This document shows positions 1 to 7,797 of a DNA stretch of 20,235 nt, piece by piece. This DNA is from Cellvibrionales bacterium UBA4495 (GTDB taxonomy: Bacteria > Pseudomonadota > Gammaproteobacteria > Pseudomonadales > Porticoccaceae). The first letter of the stretch is position 1. Each line of letters starts with the position of its first letter. The stretch is from contig DGNJ01000093.1 of assembly GCA_002388905.1 (NCBI GenBank), forward strand, positions 61,471 through 81,705, read 5' to 3'. Below the pieces are notes generated by a model. The model saw only the letters and a program-made list of their open reading frames with translations, was not told where the DNA came from and made no database searches. Made by a program: the position numbers and the translations under genes.

Positions 1-583
1 TCGCCTTCATGATATTGGGCAGGGAGGCGTAGCGGGGTTCATTGAGACGCAGGTCCGTGGTGACCACCGCGGGCAGTTTCAGGGTGACAGTTTGCAGGCC
101 GCCATCGATTTCGCGGGTAACCTTGACAGAGCCGTCCTCGACGTCGACCACGGAAGCGAAGGTGCCCTGGGGCAGGTCGGCCAAAGCAGCCAGCATCTGG
201 CCAGTCTGGTTGTTGTCGCCATCGATGGCCTGCTTGCCAAGGATAACCATATCGGGAGACTCGTTGTCATAGACGGCCTTGAGGCACTTGGCCACGGCCA
301 GAGGCTCCAGATTGTCATCGCTCTTGACCAGGATGCCGCGATCCGCGCCCAGCGCCATGGCGGCGCGAATCTGTTCCTGGGCCTGCTGCGGCCCGATGGT
401 GACTGCCACCACTTCGGAGGCGATACCCTTTTCCTTCAGGCGCACCGCTTCTTCCACGGCAATTTCGCAAAAAGGGTTGATGGCCATCTTGACGTTTGCC
501 AGATCCACGGCAGTGCCGTCGGACTTGGGGCGAACCTTCACGTTGTAATCAACCACACGTTTAACGGCTACAAGTATCTTCAT
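1..583 (-). CDS. etfB: Electron transfer flavoprotein beta subunit, 3' end cut by window
   Basis: This is the small subunit of the heterodimeric electron transfer flavoprotein, which carries electrons from acyl-CoA and other dehydrogenases to ETF-ubiquinone oxidoreductase; the beta subunit binds AMP. The visible 194 residues begin [20 protein letters not shown], typical of EtfB, and include an EtfB-like segment with [18 protein letters not shown] near residues 134-151. About 55 C-terminal residues are missing compared with the usual 250 or so. The ATG at 583 has an AGGG about 7 nt upstream. EtfA normally follows and would lie outside the window. A candidate promoter lies about 220 nt upstream, implying a long leader. 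The identity is secure from the sequence; the electron-donor partners cannot be told here. Confidence 0.96.
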   Translation of the reverse strand, partial: MKILVAVKRVVDYNVKVRPKSDGTAVDLANVKMAINPFCEIAVEEAVRLKEKGIASEVVAVTIGPQQAQEQIRAAMALGADRGILVKSDDNLEPLAVAKCLKAVYDNESPDMVILGKQAIDGDNNQTGQMLAALADLPQGTFASVVDVEDGSVKVTREIDGGLQTVTLKLPAVVTTDLRLNEPRYASLPNIMKA

Positions 584-800
584 GAATTAACCCTAGCTTC
601 TTGGAAAGTTATGACCTTTTTGGCCGGCGGCCTAAATGAACCTGAACCCGCACCGCCGCTCCTGCGTGCACGGCACAGACTTCGGAAAGGGCACGTCCAG
701 TACATCCATGGGCGGGGCTTCTGCTCCCGGACACCTGTCGACCCTGGCACCCCGTAAATTGCCAATAAAGCCCGCCGAGGATGCCTTAACAAAGCCGAGC

Positions 801-830
801 ACTTTAAGATTTTAGTCCCTCCCTTGTCAA
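801..830 (-). promoter_or_regulatory. Candidate etfB promoter with overlapping interrupted palindrome
   Basis: On the minus strand there is a perfect -35 TTGACA (825-830), then 18 nt, then TAAAGT (801-806) as a possible -10. A 16-bp interrupted palindrome of form ACTnnAAnnTTnnAGT occupies 801-816, covering the -10 and part of the spacer, where a repressor could sit. The nearest gene on this strand is etfB, giving a leader of roughly 210 nt. The -35 is convincing and the -10 is only fair. Promoter activity and the operator role are inferred. Confidence 0.4.
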
Positions 831-1025
831 CTTGGCCGCCTTTCAGCCCCCGAGACAACACCGGTCACCCGAACCCGTTTTCGAGACGGTGTGCCCGGGT
901 TCTCGACCCTGGGACTCACATCCTAAAAATCAGGCCACCAATAGCCCGAAATACCGTTTGTACAGAAAATAGGCACGCTCATCGGATACTAGCGTGCGCA
1001 GTTAGGCATTTTTTCTTAAAAATGA

Positions 1026-1054
1026 TTGAATATATTTCTGTAAGGTGCTAAAAA
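1026..1054 (+). promoter_or_regulatory. Candidate promoter for the 1168 gene
   Basis: TTGAAT (1026-1031) and TAAAAA (1049-1054) are separated by 17 nt in AT-rich sequence, a sigma-70-like arrangement with four of six consensus matches in each box. It would give a leader of about 105 nt before the ATG at 1168. The prediction rests on motif match and spacing only. Confidence 0.35.
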
Positions 1055-1153
1055 TAAATAAGAATAACCAAACACCGGCAGTGCCAAGTCGGTAATACAA
1101 CGCCTCTCCGCAGCGTCGGCCCAGGCCGGAAAACATAAGCGGACAAAGAGCAA

Positions 1154-1159
1154 AGAGGG
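1154..1159 (+). promoter_or_regulatory. Ribosome binding site that fixes the start at 1168
   Basis: AGAGGG lies 8 nt before the ATG at 1168. The in-frame GTG at 1159 overlaps this motif and so cannot be served by it, which makes the ATG the better start. Confidence 0.6.
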
Positions 1160-1167
1160 TGCAAGCG

Positions 1168-1656
1168 ATGATTTTTACGGCCGACGACCTGCGAGAATTC
1201 GTGGTAAAGCCCACGCTGAAGTACCTGGACGAATGGAGTGAGGCGGCGGAAAACCTGTTGGTGGGTACCGCCGTCCAGGAATCGGGCCTCGGTTTCAGCC
1301 TCAGGGAAGGTCGCCGGGTTGGCCTCTACCACATCTCCCCCGCCGCCCACCGGGCAATCTGGGATCGCTATCTGGTGCAGTTCCCGACCCTGGCCAGCCG
1401 GGTCCGGGGAATGGCGGGACAGCACACCTTCCTGGAGAACCCCCACGGCGAACTGCTCACCAACTTCAAGTACGCTACCGCCATTGCCTGGTATATCTAT
1501 AAGCGTACAGGCGACTATTTGCCCGCCGCCGATGACATTCAGGGGCTGGCCAGGTTCTGGCACCGCCATTTCCACAGCCGCCCGTCCGGCAAGACCGCCG
1601 AGTTCGTAAGAAACTACCGCGACCTCGCCCTGCCCCGCAAGTCCCTGGTCGCCTGA
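1168..1656 (+). CDS. Small protein of unknown function, possible lysozyme-fold or phage-related
   Basis: A 162-residue protein with no signal peptide or membrane segment. It opens MIFTADDLREFVVKPTLKYL and has GTAVQESG near residues 33-40, followed by VGLYHISP. The Glu in a helix ending in ES, then a G-[LV]-[YF]-[HQ] stretch, recalls the ES...G-[LV]-[MF]-Q pattern of lytic transglycosylases, and I recall similar short proteins in phage genomes. Neither point is proven, and the catalytic role of E38 is inference. The gene stands alone, converging on ttcA, with its own candidate promoter. Without a signal peptide it could reach the cell wall only through lysis, a dedicated export route or a virion. 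It could also be a non-enzymatic structural protein. It is clearly a real gene: strong ribosome binding site, good composition and an uninterrupted frame. Confidence 0.75.
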   Translation: MIFTADDLREFVVKPTLKYLDEWSEAAENLLVGTAVQESGLGFSLREGRRVGLYHISPAAHRAIWDRYLVQFPTLASRVRGMAGQHTFLENPHGELLTNFKYATAIAWYIYKRTGDYLPAADDIQGLARFWHRHFHSRPSGKTAEFVRNYRDLALPRKSLVA

Positions 1657-1674
1657 CCGGACGCGACAACAGGC

Positions 1675-1699
1675 CTACCGGCTCGTTTATGGCCGGTGG
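1675..1699. terminator. Weak hairpin between convergent genes
   Basis: ACCGGC (1677-1682) and GCCGGT (1692-1697) form a perfect 6-bp stem, extendable by a wobble and one further pair on the plus strand. The ttcA stop codon (1687-1689) lies in the 9-nt loop. There is no T tract on either side, so intrinsic termination is doubtful. Its place between two converging genes makes it the only local candidate. Confidence 0.3.
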
Positions 1700-2535
1700 A
1701 TATTGACCACGTTGATACGGTCTTCGCGCTCACCTGAACGGTGAATGCGCAGATTATCAAAATCAAAGAGTTGCACGTCCGCAAGCTGACTGGGATTGAC
1801 GTTCCGGATCGCGGCGAAAATGGTTTCCAGCCGGCCCGGATGCAGCTTTTCCCAGCCCTGCAACATATCCTTGATCACCTGCCGTTGGAGGTTGTCCTGG
1901 GAACCGCAGAGGTTGCAGGGAATAATGGGAAATGACTTGAGTTGCGCATAGGCGGCCAGGTCCTCTTCCTTGCAGTAAGCCAGCGGTCGAATGACAACGT
2001 TGCGCCTGTCATCGCTCAGGAGTTTGGGGGGCATCGCCTTCAGCTTGCCGCCATAGAACATATTGAGAAACAGCGTCTCGATAATGTCGTCCCGGTGATG
2101 TCCCAGGGCGATCTTGGTGGCCCCGATCTCCTCGGCGAAGCCGTAGAGTGTGCCGCGTCGCAACCGCGAGCACAGGCCGCAGTAGGTTTTGTTTTCGGGG
2201 ATGCGCTCGGTGACGATGCTGTAGGTGTCTTTTTCCAGAATATGGAAAGGCACGCCCAGTTGTTCGAGATATTCCGGAAGAACATGTTCGGGAAAGCCCG
2301 GTTGCTTCTGATCCAGGTTGACGGCAACCAGCTCGAAGGTGACGGGCGCCGTCCTCTGCAGATTGAGAAGGATATCGAGCATCCCGTAGGAATCCTTGCC
2401 GCCGGAGAGACAGACCATGACCTTGTCGCCGTCCTCGATCATGTTGTAGTCGGCAATGGCCCTGCCCGCTTCCCGCCGCAGGCGCTTCTGCAACTTGTTG
2501 AGTTCCAGCTTGGTTTTTCGATGGTCGGCTTGCAT
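1687..2535 (-). CDS. ttcA: tRNA 2-thiocytidine(32) synthetase TtcA
   Basis: TtcA makes 2-thiocytidine at position 32 of certain tRNAs, activating the base with ATP in the cytoplasm and using an Fe-S cluster. The 282-residue protein carries the PP-loop SGGKDS at 44-49, the cluster motif CGLC (Cys119, Cys122) followed by SRLRRG, and a second Cys pair CNLC (207, 210). This matches the C-x2-C plus distal Cys layout known for the family. E. coli TtcA is slightly longer (about 311). The ATG at 2535 precedes a basic helix ([18 protein letters not shown]) typical of TtcA; its ribosome binding site is poor. It appears to be monocistronic, with a possible -10 (TACAAT) at 2567-2572. Confidence 0.97.
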   Translation of the reverse strand: MQADHRKTKLELNKLQKRLRREAGRAIADYNMIEDGDKVMVCLSGGKDSYGMLDILLNLQRTAPVTFELVAVNLDQKQPGFPEHVLPEYLEQLGVPFHILEKDTYSIVTERIPENKTYCGLCSRLRRGTLYGFAEEIGATKIALGHHRDDIIETLFLNMFYGGKLKAMPPKLLSDDRRNVVIRPLAYCKEEDLAAYAQLKSFPIIPCNLCGSQDNLQRQVIKDMLQGWEKLHPGRLETIFAAIRNVNPSQLADVQLFDFDNLRIHRSGEREDRINVVNIHRP

Positions 2536-2665
2536 GGCTTATGGTGGTCGATGATGCAAAGCCGGCATTGTAAGGCAAAGCACCCATGATTTCCTACGGC
2601 CCGTCGGCAATGCGTAGACCGCCGATAAAGGCGCTTCCCGCCAGGGGATGAAAATCAACCGCACT

Positions 2666-3487
2666 TCAGGGCATATTCAGGCGCAGGTCCTGGCGATACT
2701 GGATCGCTCCCTGAAAGCCCAGAAGATAAAGTGCCTTCATGTCCGAGGCGTAGTGGGCAAAGAGCCTGATAAGACCCTTGTCGTCCCCGGCAAAGTCACT
2801 GCGATAGACCTGGAAGAGGCGCGAGGCCTTTAGCTGGCCCTGGTCGTAGTGAACTCCCTTGTCGCCGTTGACGAAGGCGCGGCCGGCGGCCTTGAGCTGG
2901 CTTGCCACCGTGGCGCCCGTATAGGCGGACGGCTGCATGTTGGGACAGTCGAGGGTGGCACAGTTGAGTCCAAAAAGAACCCGGTGGTCGCGCCAGATGG
3001 GCCGCAGGATGCGATGTTCAATATCGTCCAGGGAGAGTCGTTCCCCCGCGACTTCGATGCGTTTTTTCTGCCACAGGGATAAGGGCAGCGCCGACTTGCC
3101 AATATCGCCCTTCCCGACCGGCATACGCTCCACCACCGCTTGTACGGACACCGCATTGTAGAGGTTCATCCAGTAGGCCAGCTGCTCATTCCGGCGAAAC
3201 TCCCTGGGGTCGCGGGCAGCGAGATAAGCGATGTAATCGTCGAGCCGTGCCCGGTCCCGGGCATCCATTGCGTCATAGCGAAAGCGATTGACCCCCGATG
3301 CGTTTCCCGCCACTACATAGTTTTCGAGCAATGCATCCCAGGCGCCATGATCGATTCGCCGGTAATTGCTTTCGTCGCTACGATCCCAATACCCCCAATA
3401 ATCCTGACCGGGAGCCGCATGCAGGATCTGCCCAAAAACAAGGATAAGAATAGCGCCCAGAACAAAGTTCGGTAATGGTGTTTTCAT
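2666..3487 (-). CDS. Exported DUF547 domain protein
   Basis: A 273-residue protein of unknown function with a likely Sec signal peptide (MKTPLPNFVLGAILILVFGQ then ILHAA, cleavage near residue 25). The DUF547 features are the aromatic-rich YWMNLYNA near 105-112, followed by a G-rich stretch, ILRPIWRDHRVLFGLNCATLDCP, and a C-terminal LRLN in place of the usual YDWSLN. The frame is open upstream to 3649, but that extension would run into the bioA gene and would bury the signal peptide, so the ATG at 3487 is chosen; its ribosome binding site is weak. The gene is divergent from bioA with 95 nt between starts. It is expected in the periplasm or outer envelope. I recall DUF547 as a conserved but uncharacterised family. 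The altered C-terminal motif may mark a subfamily. Confidence 0.85.
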   Translation of the reverse strand: MKTPLPNFVLGAILILVFGQILHAAPGQDYWGYWDRSDESNYRRIDHGAWDALLENYVVAGNASGVNRFRYDAMDARDRARLDDYIAYLAARDPREFRRNEQLAYWMNLYNAVSVQAVVERMPVGKGDIGKSALPLSLWQKKRIEVAGERLSLDDIEHRILRPIWRDHRVLFGLNCATLDCPNMQPSAYTGATVASQLKAAGRAFVNGDKGVHYDQGQLKASRLFQVYRSDFAGDDKGLIRLFAHYASDMKALYLLGFQGAIQYRQDLRLNMP

Positions 3488-3521
3488 GGTTGTCGCCGGT
3501 TGTCCGCCATTGGATATCTCT

Positions 3522-3551
3522 TTGTTAACACGTCGCCCCCTGGCATACAAT
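3522..3551. promoter_or_regulatory. Candidate bioA promoter with BirA-like half-sites
   Basis: TTGTTAACA (3522-3530) and GGCATACAA (3542-3550) each match seven of nine bases of the BirA half-sites TTGTAAACC and GGTTTACAA. Their separation is 11 nt rather than the usual 14-16, so the match is uncertain. TACAAT (3546-3551) is a possible bioA -10, with TTAACA (3525-3530) a short-spaced -35 (15 nt). BirA represses biotin genes in many bacteria, so a site here would be logical, but the spacing speaks against it. Confidence 0.3.
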
Positions 3552-3582
3552 TGCAGGTTTTCTGGCTGCGAATGGGGTAGCA

Positions 3583-4875
3583 ATGGAAACCTTGAGTGCA
3601 TCACAAATCGCGCAAATCGATCAGAAACATATCTGGCATCCCTATTCATCCCTGACCGATCCCATTCCGGCCTATCAGGTGGATCGCGCGGAGGGCGTGA
3701 GGCTTTACCTCAACGATGGCCGGTCGCTGATCGACGGCATGTCCTCCTGGTGGTGTGCCATCCACGGCTACAATCATCCGCAACTCAATGAGGCCGCCCG
3801 CACACAGCTTGGCAAAATGGCTCACGTCATGTTTGGCGGCATCACCCACGAGCCGGCCGCCAGGCTGGCCAGTCAGCTGGTGGAACTGACACCAGCCGGT
3901 CTCGACAAGGTGTTCCTCAGTGACTCCGGATCCGTAAGCGTCGAAGTGGCCATGAAAATGGCCGTCCAGTTCTGGCAATCCCAGGGCCGCGGGGAAAAAC
4001 ACCGGTTTCTCGCCCTGCGCAACGGCTACCACGGCGATACCTTCGGCACCATGTCGGTCTGCGATCCGGTCACCGGTATGCACCATCTGTTCAGTGACGT
4101 CTTGAGCAGGCAACTGTTCGCACCCGCCCCCGCCTGCCCTTTCGATGCCCCCTGCCGGGAAGAGGATATAGCGGAATTCCGTCACCTGATCGAGACACAC
4201 CACAACGAACTGGCGGCGGTTATCCTCGAGCCGGTCACCCAGGGCGCTGGCGGCATGCGCTTTTATTCCCCGGAATATCTCAAACGTGTGCGCGAACTCT
4301 GTGACCGGCACGATGTCCTGTTAATTACCGACGAGATCGCCACGGGCTTCGGCAGAACAGGCAAGCTCTTTGCTTGCGAATGGGCGGAGGTCACCCCGGA
4401 TATCCTTTGCCTGGGCAAGGCCCTGACTGGCGGTTACCTCACCCTGGCGGCAACCCTCTGTACCGAAAAGGTCAGCAACGGCATCTGTCTGGGAGAAGCC
4501 GGCGTGTTCATGCACGGCCCCACGTTTATGGGCAACCCCCTGGCATGCGCCGTGGCCAATGCCAGCATCCGTTTGCTCCTGGACAGCGACTGGCATCGAC
4601 AGGTCTGTCGTATCGAGAAAGGCCTGGCCGAACACCTGGCACCAGCCCGGAAGCTCGCGGGTACCAGGGACGTACGGGTCCTGGGTGCCATCGGCGTCGT
4701 GGAACTGCACGAACCGGTGGATTTGGGCACCATACAGAGGCACTTCGTGGATGCGGGCATCTGGGTTCGCCCCTTCGGCAAACTTGTCTACCTGATGCCG
4801 CCCTACGTGATTTCCGACGCCGAACTGGAACAACTGTGCAGTGCCATGTTGGGCGTACTGGCCAGGAACACCTGA
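3583..4875 (+). CDS. bioA: Adenosylmethionine-8-amino-7-oxononanoate aminotransferase
   Basis: BioA converts 8-amino-7-oxononanoate (KAPA) to 7,8-diaminononanoate, with S-adenosylmethionine as amino donor, in biotin synthesis. It is a PLP class III aminotransferase of 430 residues, the usual length. Visible features are IWHPYSSL near 17-24, the substrate-region SSWW at 54-57, GYHGDT at 148-153, Asp250 in [13 protein letters not shown] and the PLP lysine in LGKALTGG (Lys279). The ATG at 3583 follows GGGG by 5 nt. The next gene starts 2 nt after the stop, so the two are probably co-transcribed. No other bio gene is in the window. Confidence 0.97.
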   Translation: METLSASQIAQIDQKHIWHPYSSLTDPIPAYQVDRAEGVRLYLNDGRSLIDGMSSWWCAIHGYNHPQLNEAARTQLGKMAHVMFGGITHEPAARLASQLVELTPAGLDKVFLSDSGSVSVEVAMKMAVQFWQSQGRGEKHRFLALRNGYHGDTFGTMSVCDPVTGMHHLFSDVLSRQLFAPAPACPFDAPCREEDIAEFRHLIETHHNELAAVILEPVTQGAGGMRFYSPEYLKRVRELCDRHDVLLITDEIATGFGRTGKLFACEWAEVTPDILCLGKALTGGYLTLAATLCTEKVSNGICLGEAGVFMHGPTFMGNPLACAVANASIRLLLDSDWHRQVCRIEKGLAEHLAPARKLAGTRDVRVLGAIGVVELHEPVDLGTIQRHFVDAGIWVRPFGKLVYLMPPYVISDAELEQLCSAMLGVLARNT

Positions 4876-4877
4876 CC

Positions 4878-5306
4878 ATGGCCGCCACCCGGCTTTTTGT
4901 TTACGGCACTTTGCGCAACATTGCGGGCCGTAACGGGAGCGCAGAACCCGAGCAGGCGGCCCGGATACGCGCCCAACTTCAGCGCAATGGACAATGGCTG
5001 GGCAGGGGTTACTGTCGCGGGCGTCTTTACCGCGTGGGTTGGTACCCGGCGCTGGTGCCCTCCCCCCTCGCCACGGACCAGGTCAGGGGCGAGGTTTTCC
5101 GGTTGCTGCGCCCGCAAAGCCTGTTGGCGATACTGGATAAGTACGAGGGTTTTATTGAACGGGCGCCATCGTCATCGCACTACCTGCGGGAAAGAGCCAC
5201 CGTGACAATGGACGACGGCCACGTCCTTACCGCCTGGGTCTATCGCTACAATCGCCCGACGGCAAGTCTGGAGCGCATCGAGTCGGGGGATTTTTTAGCC
5301 CCTTAA
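4878..5306 (+). CDS. Gamma-glutamylcyclotransferase-like protein
   Basis: A 142-residue cytoplasmic protein of the GGCT/AIG2-like fold. It carries the family's opening FVYGTLR (7-13), where YGTL binds the gamma-glutamyl group, and LDKYEG (86-91), in which Glu90 aligns with the catalytic Glu of human GGCT. Characterised relatives release 5-oxoproline from gamma-glutamyl amines or peptides, but the substrate here is unknown. A 20-residue insert-like basic stretch follows the first motif (about 14-40), a little longer than in minimal relatives. The ATG at 4878 lies 2 nt past the bioA stop, suggesting translational coupling. The TAA stop shares a palindromic TTAA with the trpS stop on the other strand. 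The family is clear and the reaction inferred. Confidence 0.88.
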   Translation: MAATRLFVYGTLRNIAGRNGSAEPEQAARIRAQLQRNGQWLGRGYCRGRLYRVGWYPALVPSPLATDQVRGEVFRLLRPQSLLAILDKYEGFIERAPSSSHYLRERATVTMDDGHVLTAWVYRYNRPTASLERIESGDFLAP

Positions 5307-6328
5307 ATCAGAGAGCTGATACCAACCGCTTTTTTAAGTTGGTCCAGGAAGGGAGCGCTGTGAGCCCTGGCTTTTTCCGCGCCTTGGCGCAGTATTGACT
5401 CGATGTGACCGGGGTCTTCCAACAGCGATTCGTACCGGGCACGGGCCTCGCTCAATTCCTCATTGACCAATTCGAAAAGCTGTTTTTTCGCTTCGCCCCA
5501 GGCAATCCCTTCCAGGAACTGCCGGCGCATCTCCTCGGTCTGGGCCGGCGTCGCAAAGGCCCGCCAGATCTGGAATACGGGCGACGTGTCCGGGTCCTTG
5601 GGCTCACCGGGCTCCAGCAGGTTGGTCTTGATCTTGTTGATATGTTTCCTGAGTTTCTTCTCGGGCAAAAACAGGGGAATGGTGTTGCCGTAGCTCTTGC
5701 TCATCTTGCGACCGTCCAGCCCCTGCAGGACGGCGACATTATCGTCGACAACCGCCTCGGGCATCCGGAAATGATCGCCGAAAAGATGGTTGAAACGTTG
5801 CGCCATGTCCCGGGCCATTTCCAGGTGTTGAATCTGGTCGCGGCCCACGGGCACCCTGGTGGCATTGAACATAAGAATATCGGCAGCCATCAACACCGGA
5901 TAACTGAACAGCCCCATGGTGATGCCCCTGTCCGGATCTTCCCCCTCGTCGAGATTTTTCTGGACCGCATCCTTATAGGCATGGGCACGATTCATCAACC
6001 CCTTGGCGGCGACACAGGACAGCAACCAGGCGAGTTGGGGAATTTCCGGAACATCCGATTGCCGATAAAACACCACATTGTCCACATCCAGCCCCAGAGC
6101 CAGCCAGGTGGCGGCAATTTCCCGGGTGGAACGCCTGACCTGTTCAGGGTCCTGGCACTTGATGAGCGCGTGGAGATCGGCCAGGAAATAATAAGATCGA
6201 TATCCGGTATTGCGGCTGCTCGCCACCGCCGGACGGATTGCCCCCACGTAGTTGCCCAGGTGAGGTGTACCGGTGGTGGTAATCCCGGTGAGGTAGGTTT
6301 CCCGGTTAGACGCCTGACCCTGTGCCAT
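5303..6328 (-). CDS. trpS: Tryptophan--tRNA ligase
   Basis: A class I aminoacyl-tRNA synthetase that charges tRNA(Trp). The 341 residues include [17 protein letters not shown] (14-30; PHLGN is the HIGH-equivalent) and KMSKS (208-212), plus GRDQIQHLE (162-170) typical of bacterial TrpS. Length matches the family (E. coli 334). The start at 6328 has GGGA about 7 nt upstream. It is the last gene of a tsaB-uppP-apeB-trpS run, with 51 nt after apeB. A candidate promoter within that gap suggests partly independent expression. The gene converges with the cyclotransferase gene, the stops overlapping by 4 nt. Confidence 0.97.
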   Translation of the reverse strand: MAQGQASNRETYLTGITTTGTPHLGNYVGAIRPAVASSRNTGYRSYYFLADLHALIKCQDPEQVRRSTREIAATWLALGLDVDNVVFYRQSDVPEIPQLAWLLSCVAAKGLMNRAHAYKDAVQKNLDEGEDPDRGITMGLFSYPVLMAADILMFNATRVPVGRDQIQHLEMARDMAQRFNHLFGDHFRMPEAVVDDNVAVLQGLDGRKMSKSYGNTIPLFLPEKKLRKHINKIKTNLLEPGEPKDPDTSPVFQIWRAFATPAQTEEMRRQFLEGIAWGEAKKQLFELVNEELSEARARYESLLEDPGHIESILRQGAEKARAHSAPFLDQLKKAVGISSLI

Positions 6329-6361
6329 GTTAAATCCCAGCCTGCTCTTGAAAAAACGCGG

Positions 6362-6389
6362 ATTTTACCGGAAACGAAATCAGAGTGAA
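6362..6389 (-). promoter_or_regulatory. Candidate trpS promoter
   Basis: On the minus strand TTCACT (6384-6389) is followed after 16 nt by TAAAAT (6362-6367), which matches five of six -10 bases. It overlaps the end of apeB and would start trpS transcription about 25 nt before the ATG. Motif evidence only. Confidence 0.3.
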
Positions 6390-7726
6390 GTCTCGTCGAT
6401 AACCGGTGCGCTGGTCAGTGCAAAAAACCGGGACAGCACCCGCCACAGGTAACAGGCGTCGTCGACACCGGCCAGTTCGCGCACGGAATGCATGGCGAAA
6501 GTGGGCACTCCCACGTCAATGGTCGGCACCCCCACCTCGGCGGCGGTGATAGGGCCGATAGTGCTGCCACAGGCCATATCGGTGCGGGTCACGAAGCGCT
6601 GCACGGGCACATCCACCTCTTTTGCCAGGTGCTGAAAAAGGGAAGAGGTGACACTGTTGGTGGCGTAGCGCTGGCGCGCATTGATCTTGACCACGGGGCC
6701 ACCGTTGAGCAGCGGACCGTGATTATCGTCGTGCTTGGCCGGATAATTGGGGTGTATGCCATGAGCATTGTCGGCCGAGATCAAAAGGGACCGGCTAATG
6801 GCGCGAGCCCGTTCAGCGGCGTCGGGAATCAGTCGCTCCAGAACCGATGACAGCATGGGACCCTGAGCGCCGTTTGCCGAGGCGCTGCCCACCTCCTCGT
6901 GATCATTGCAGACCAGCATACAGGTTTGCTGCGGATCGCTGTTGACCAGCGCCTCCAGCCCGACAAAACAACTGAGCAGGTTATCTATTCTCGCCGAGGC
7001 GATAAAATCCTCGTACACGCCCACAAGAGCCGGCTTCTGAACATCGTAGCAATAGAGGTCGTAATCGAGAATTTCCAGTTCACTGCCTGCCTGGGCGAAA
7101 AAGCGTTTGGCGAGAACGTCCCGGAAGGTCCGGCAACGATCCTCCCGCGCCTGGAAAATAATCGGAGGAATATCCGTCTGTGGGTTCACGGAGCGGTTTT
7201 CGTTGGCCTGCCGATCAAGATGAATGGCCAGGCTGGGAATCACCGCGACCGGTGTCTCGAAATCCACCAGCGACTGTTTGAGCGTATCCCCTTCCCGGTA
7301 CACAACCCGCCCGGCGATGGACAGGTCCCGGTCGAACCAGGGGTTGAGCAACGCGCCACCGTAAACCTCCACACCCAGTTTGAAATACTCCCGGGTATTA
7401 ATGTCCGGCGCAGGCTTGACCATCAGGCAGGGGCTGTCCGTGTGGGCACCGACCATGCGAATACCCTTATCCAATACCGGTTCCGTACCCTTGGTAAAGG
7501 CAACTATCGAGGAGCCGTTGCGAACGGTGTAATACCTGCCGCCGGCATCGAGCTGCCAGTGGTCGTGCTCGGATAGATACTCGAACCCGGCAGCTTCCAG
7601 GGCCGACGCCATCATGGAAACAGCATGAAAAGGAGTGGGCGACCGCCCCAGAAAGCATAACAGGCGTTCGTTGAACGCATCGCGCTCGGGATTGCGGGTG
7701 GTATCCAGTGGGTAATGGCTCGCCAT
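6380..7726 (-). CDS. apeB: M18 family aminopeptidase
   Basis: A metalloaminopeptidase of the M18 family, cytoplasmic, removing N-terminal residues (often Asp or Glu) from peptides. Its 448 residues contain the zinc-site motifs: GAHTDSPC with His95 and Asp97, RIDNL with Asp248, HEEVGS with Glu277-Glu278, SADNAHG with Asp319, and the final ligand in FAMHS (His413). This full set argues for an active enzyme. Length is slightly above the usual 430 because of a short N-terminal extension; no other Met precedes the conserved SPTPFHAV (29-36), so the ATG at 7726 is the likely start. It follows uppP by 71 nt. The symbol is used as in Pseudomonas for the putative M18 family member 2; pepC-like names are also used. 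Confidence 0.94.
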   Translation of the reverse strand: MASHYPLDTTRNPERDAFNERLLCFLGRSPTPFHAVSMMASALEAAGFEYLSEHDHWQLDAGGRYYTVRNGSSIVAFTKGTEPVLDKGIRMVGAHTDSPCLMVKPAPDINTREYFKLGVEVYGGALLNPWFDRDLSIAGRVVYREGDTLKQSLVDFETPVAVIPSLAIHLDRQANENRSVNPQTDIPPIIFQAREDRCRTFRDVLAKRFFAQAGSELEILDYDLYCYDVQKPALVGVYEDFIASARIDNLLSCFVGLEALVNSDPQQTCMLVCNDHEEVGSASANGAQGPMLSSVLERLIPDAAERARAISRSLLISADNAHGIHPNYPAKHDDNHGPLLNGGPVVKINARQRYATNSVTSSLFQHLAKEVDVPVQRFVTRTDMACGSTIGPITAAEVGVPTIDVGVPTFAMHSVRELAGVDDACYLWRVLSRFFALTSAPVIDETSL

Positions 7727-7771
7727 AATTCGCGCTCTTCTCCTTTCTTTGCGACCGACAATCTACCGGAC

Positions 7772-7780
7772 ATTATGGCA
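7772..7780 (-). promoter_or_regulatory. Candidate extended -10 promoter for apeB
   Basis: TGCCATAAT on the minus strand fits an extended -10 (TG-n-CATAAT, five of six). No good -35 lies at 16-18 nt, which is tolerated for extended -10 promoters. The gap between uppP and apeB (71 nt) has room for it. Confidence 0.3.
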
Positions 7781-7797
7781 CAACCGGCAAGTCTTCC

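Larger units (their letters stand above)
584..1167. other. Intergenic region between etfB and the 1168 gene
   Basis: No convincing gene is seen in this 584-base gap; the short open frames lack a good ribosome binding site and protein-like composition. It is GC-rich from 600 to 900 and AT-rich from about 910 to 1070. It holds candidate promoters in both directions, a self-complementary segment at 858-906, and a 7-bp inverted repeat at 973-979/991-997 followed by a T run at 1010-1014. A small RNA is possible but not demonstrated. Confidence 0.6.

Noticed and set aside
92..757. Long plus-strand open frame opposite etfB
   Set aside because: It is the antisense shadow of etfB, whose conserved sequence is on the minus strand, and runs on into the intergenic region.
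1942..2589. Plus-strand open frame over ttcA
   Set aside because: Antisense shadow; the TtcA motifs are on the minus strand.
3488..3649. N-terminal extension of the DUF547 protein
   Set aside because: It would overlap the bioA start and put the signal peptide inside the protein.
5321..5343. ACCAAC/GTTGGT hairpin as a terminator for the bioA pair
   Set aside because: The T run is in the loop, not after the stem, and the sequence is inside trpS coding DNA.
5405..6388. Plus-strand open frame of 327 codons over trpS
   Set aside because: Antisense shadow of trpS with no recognisable domain.
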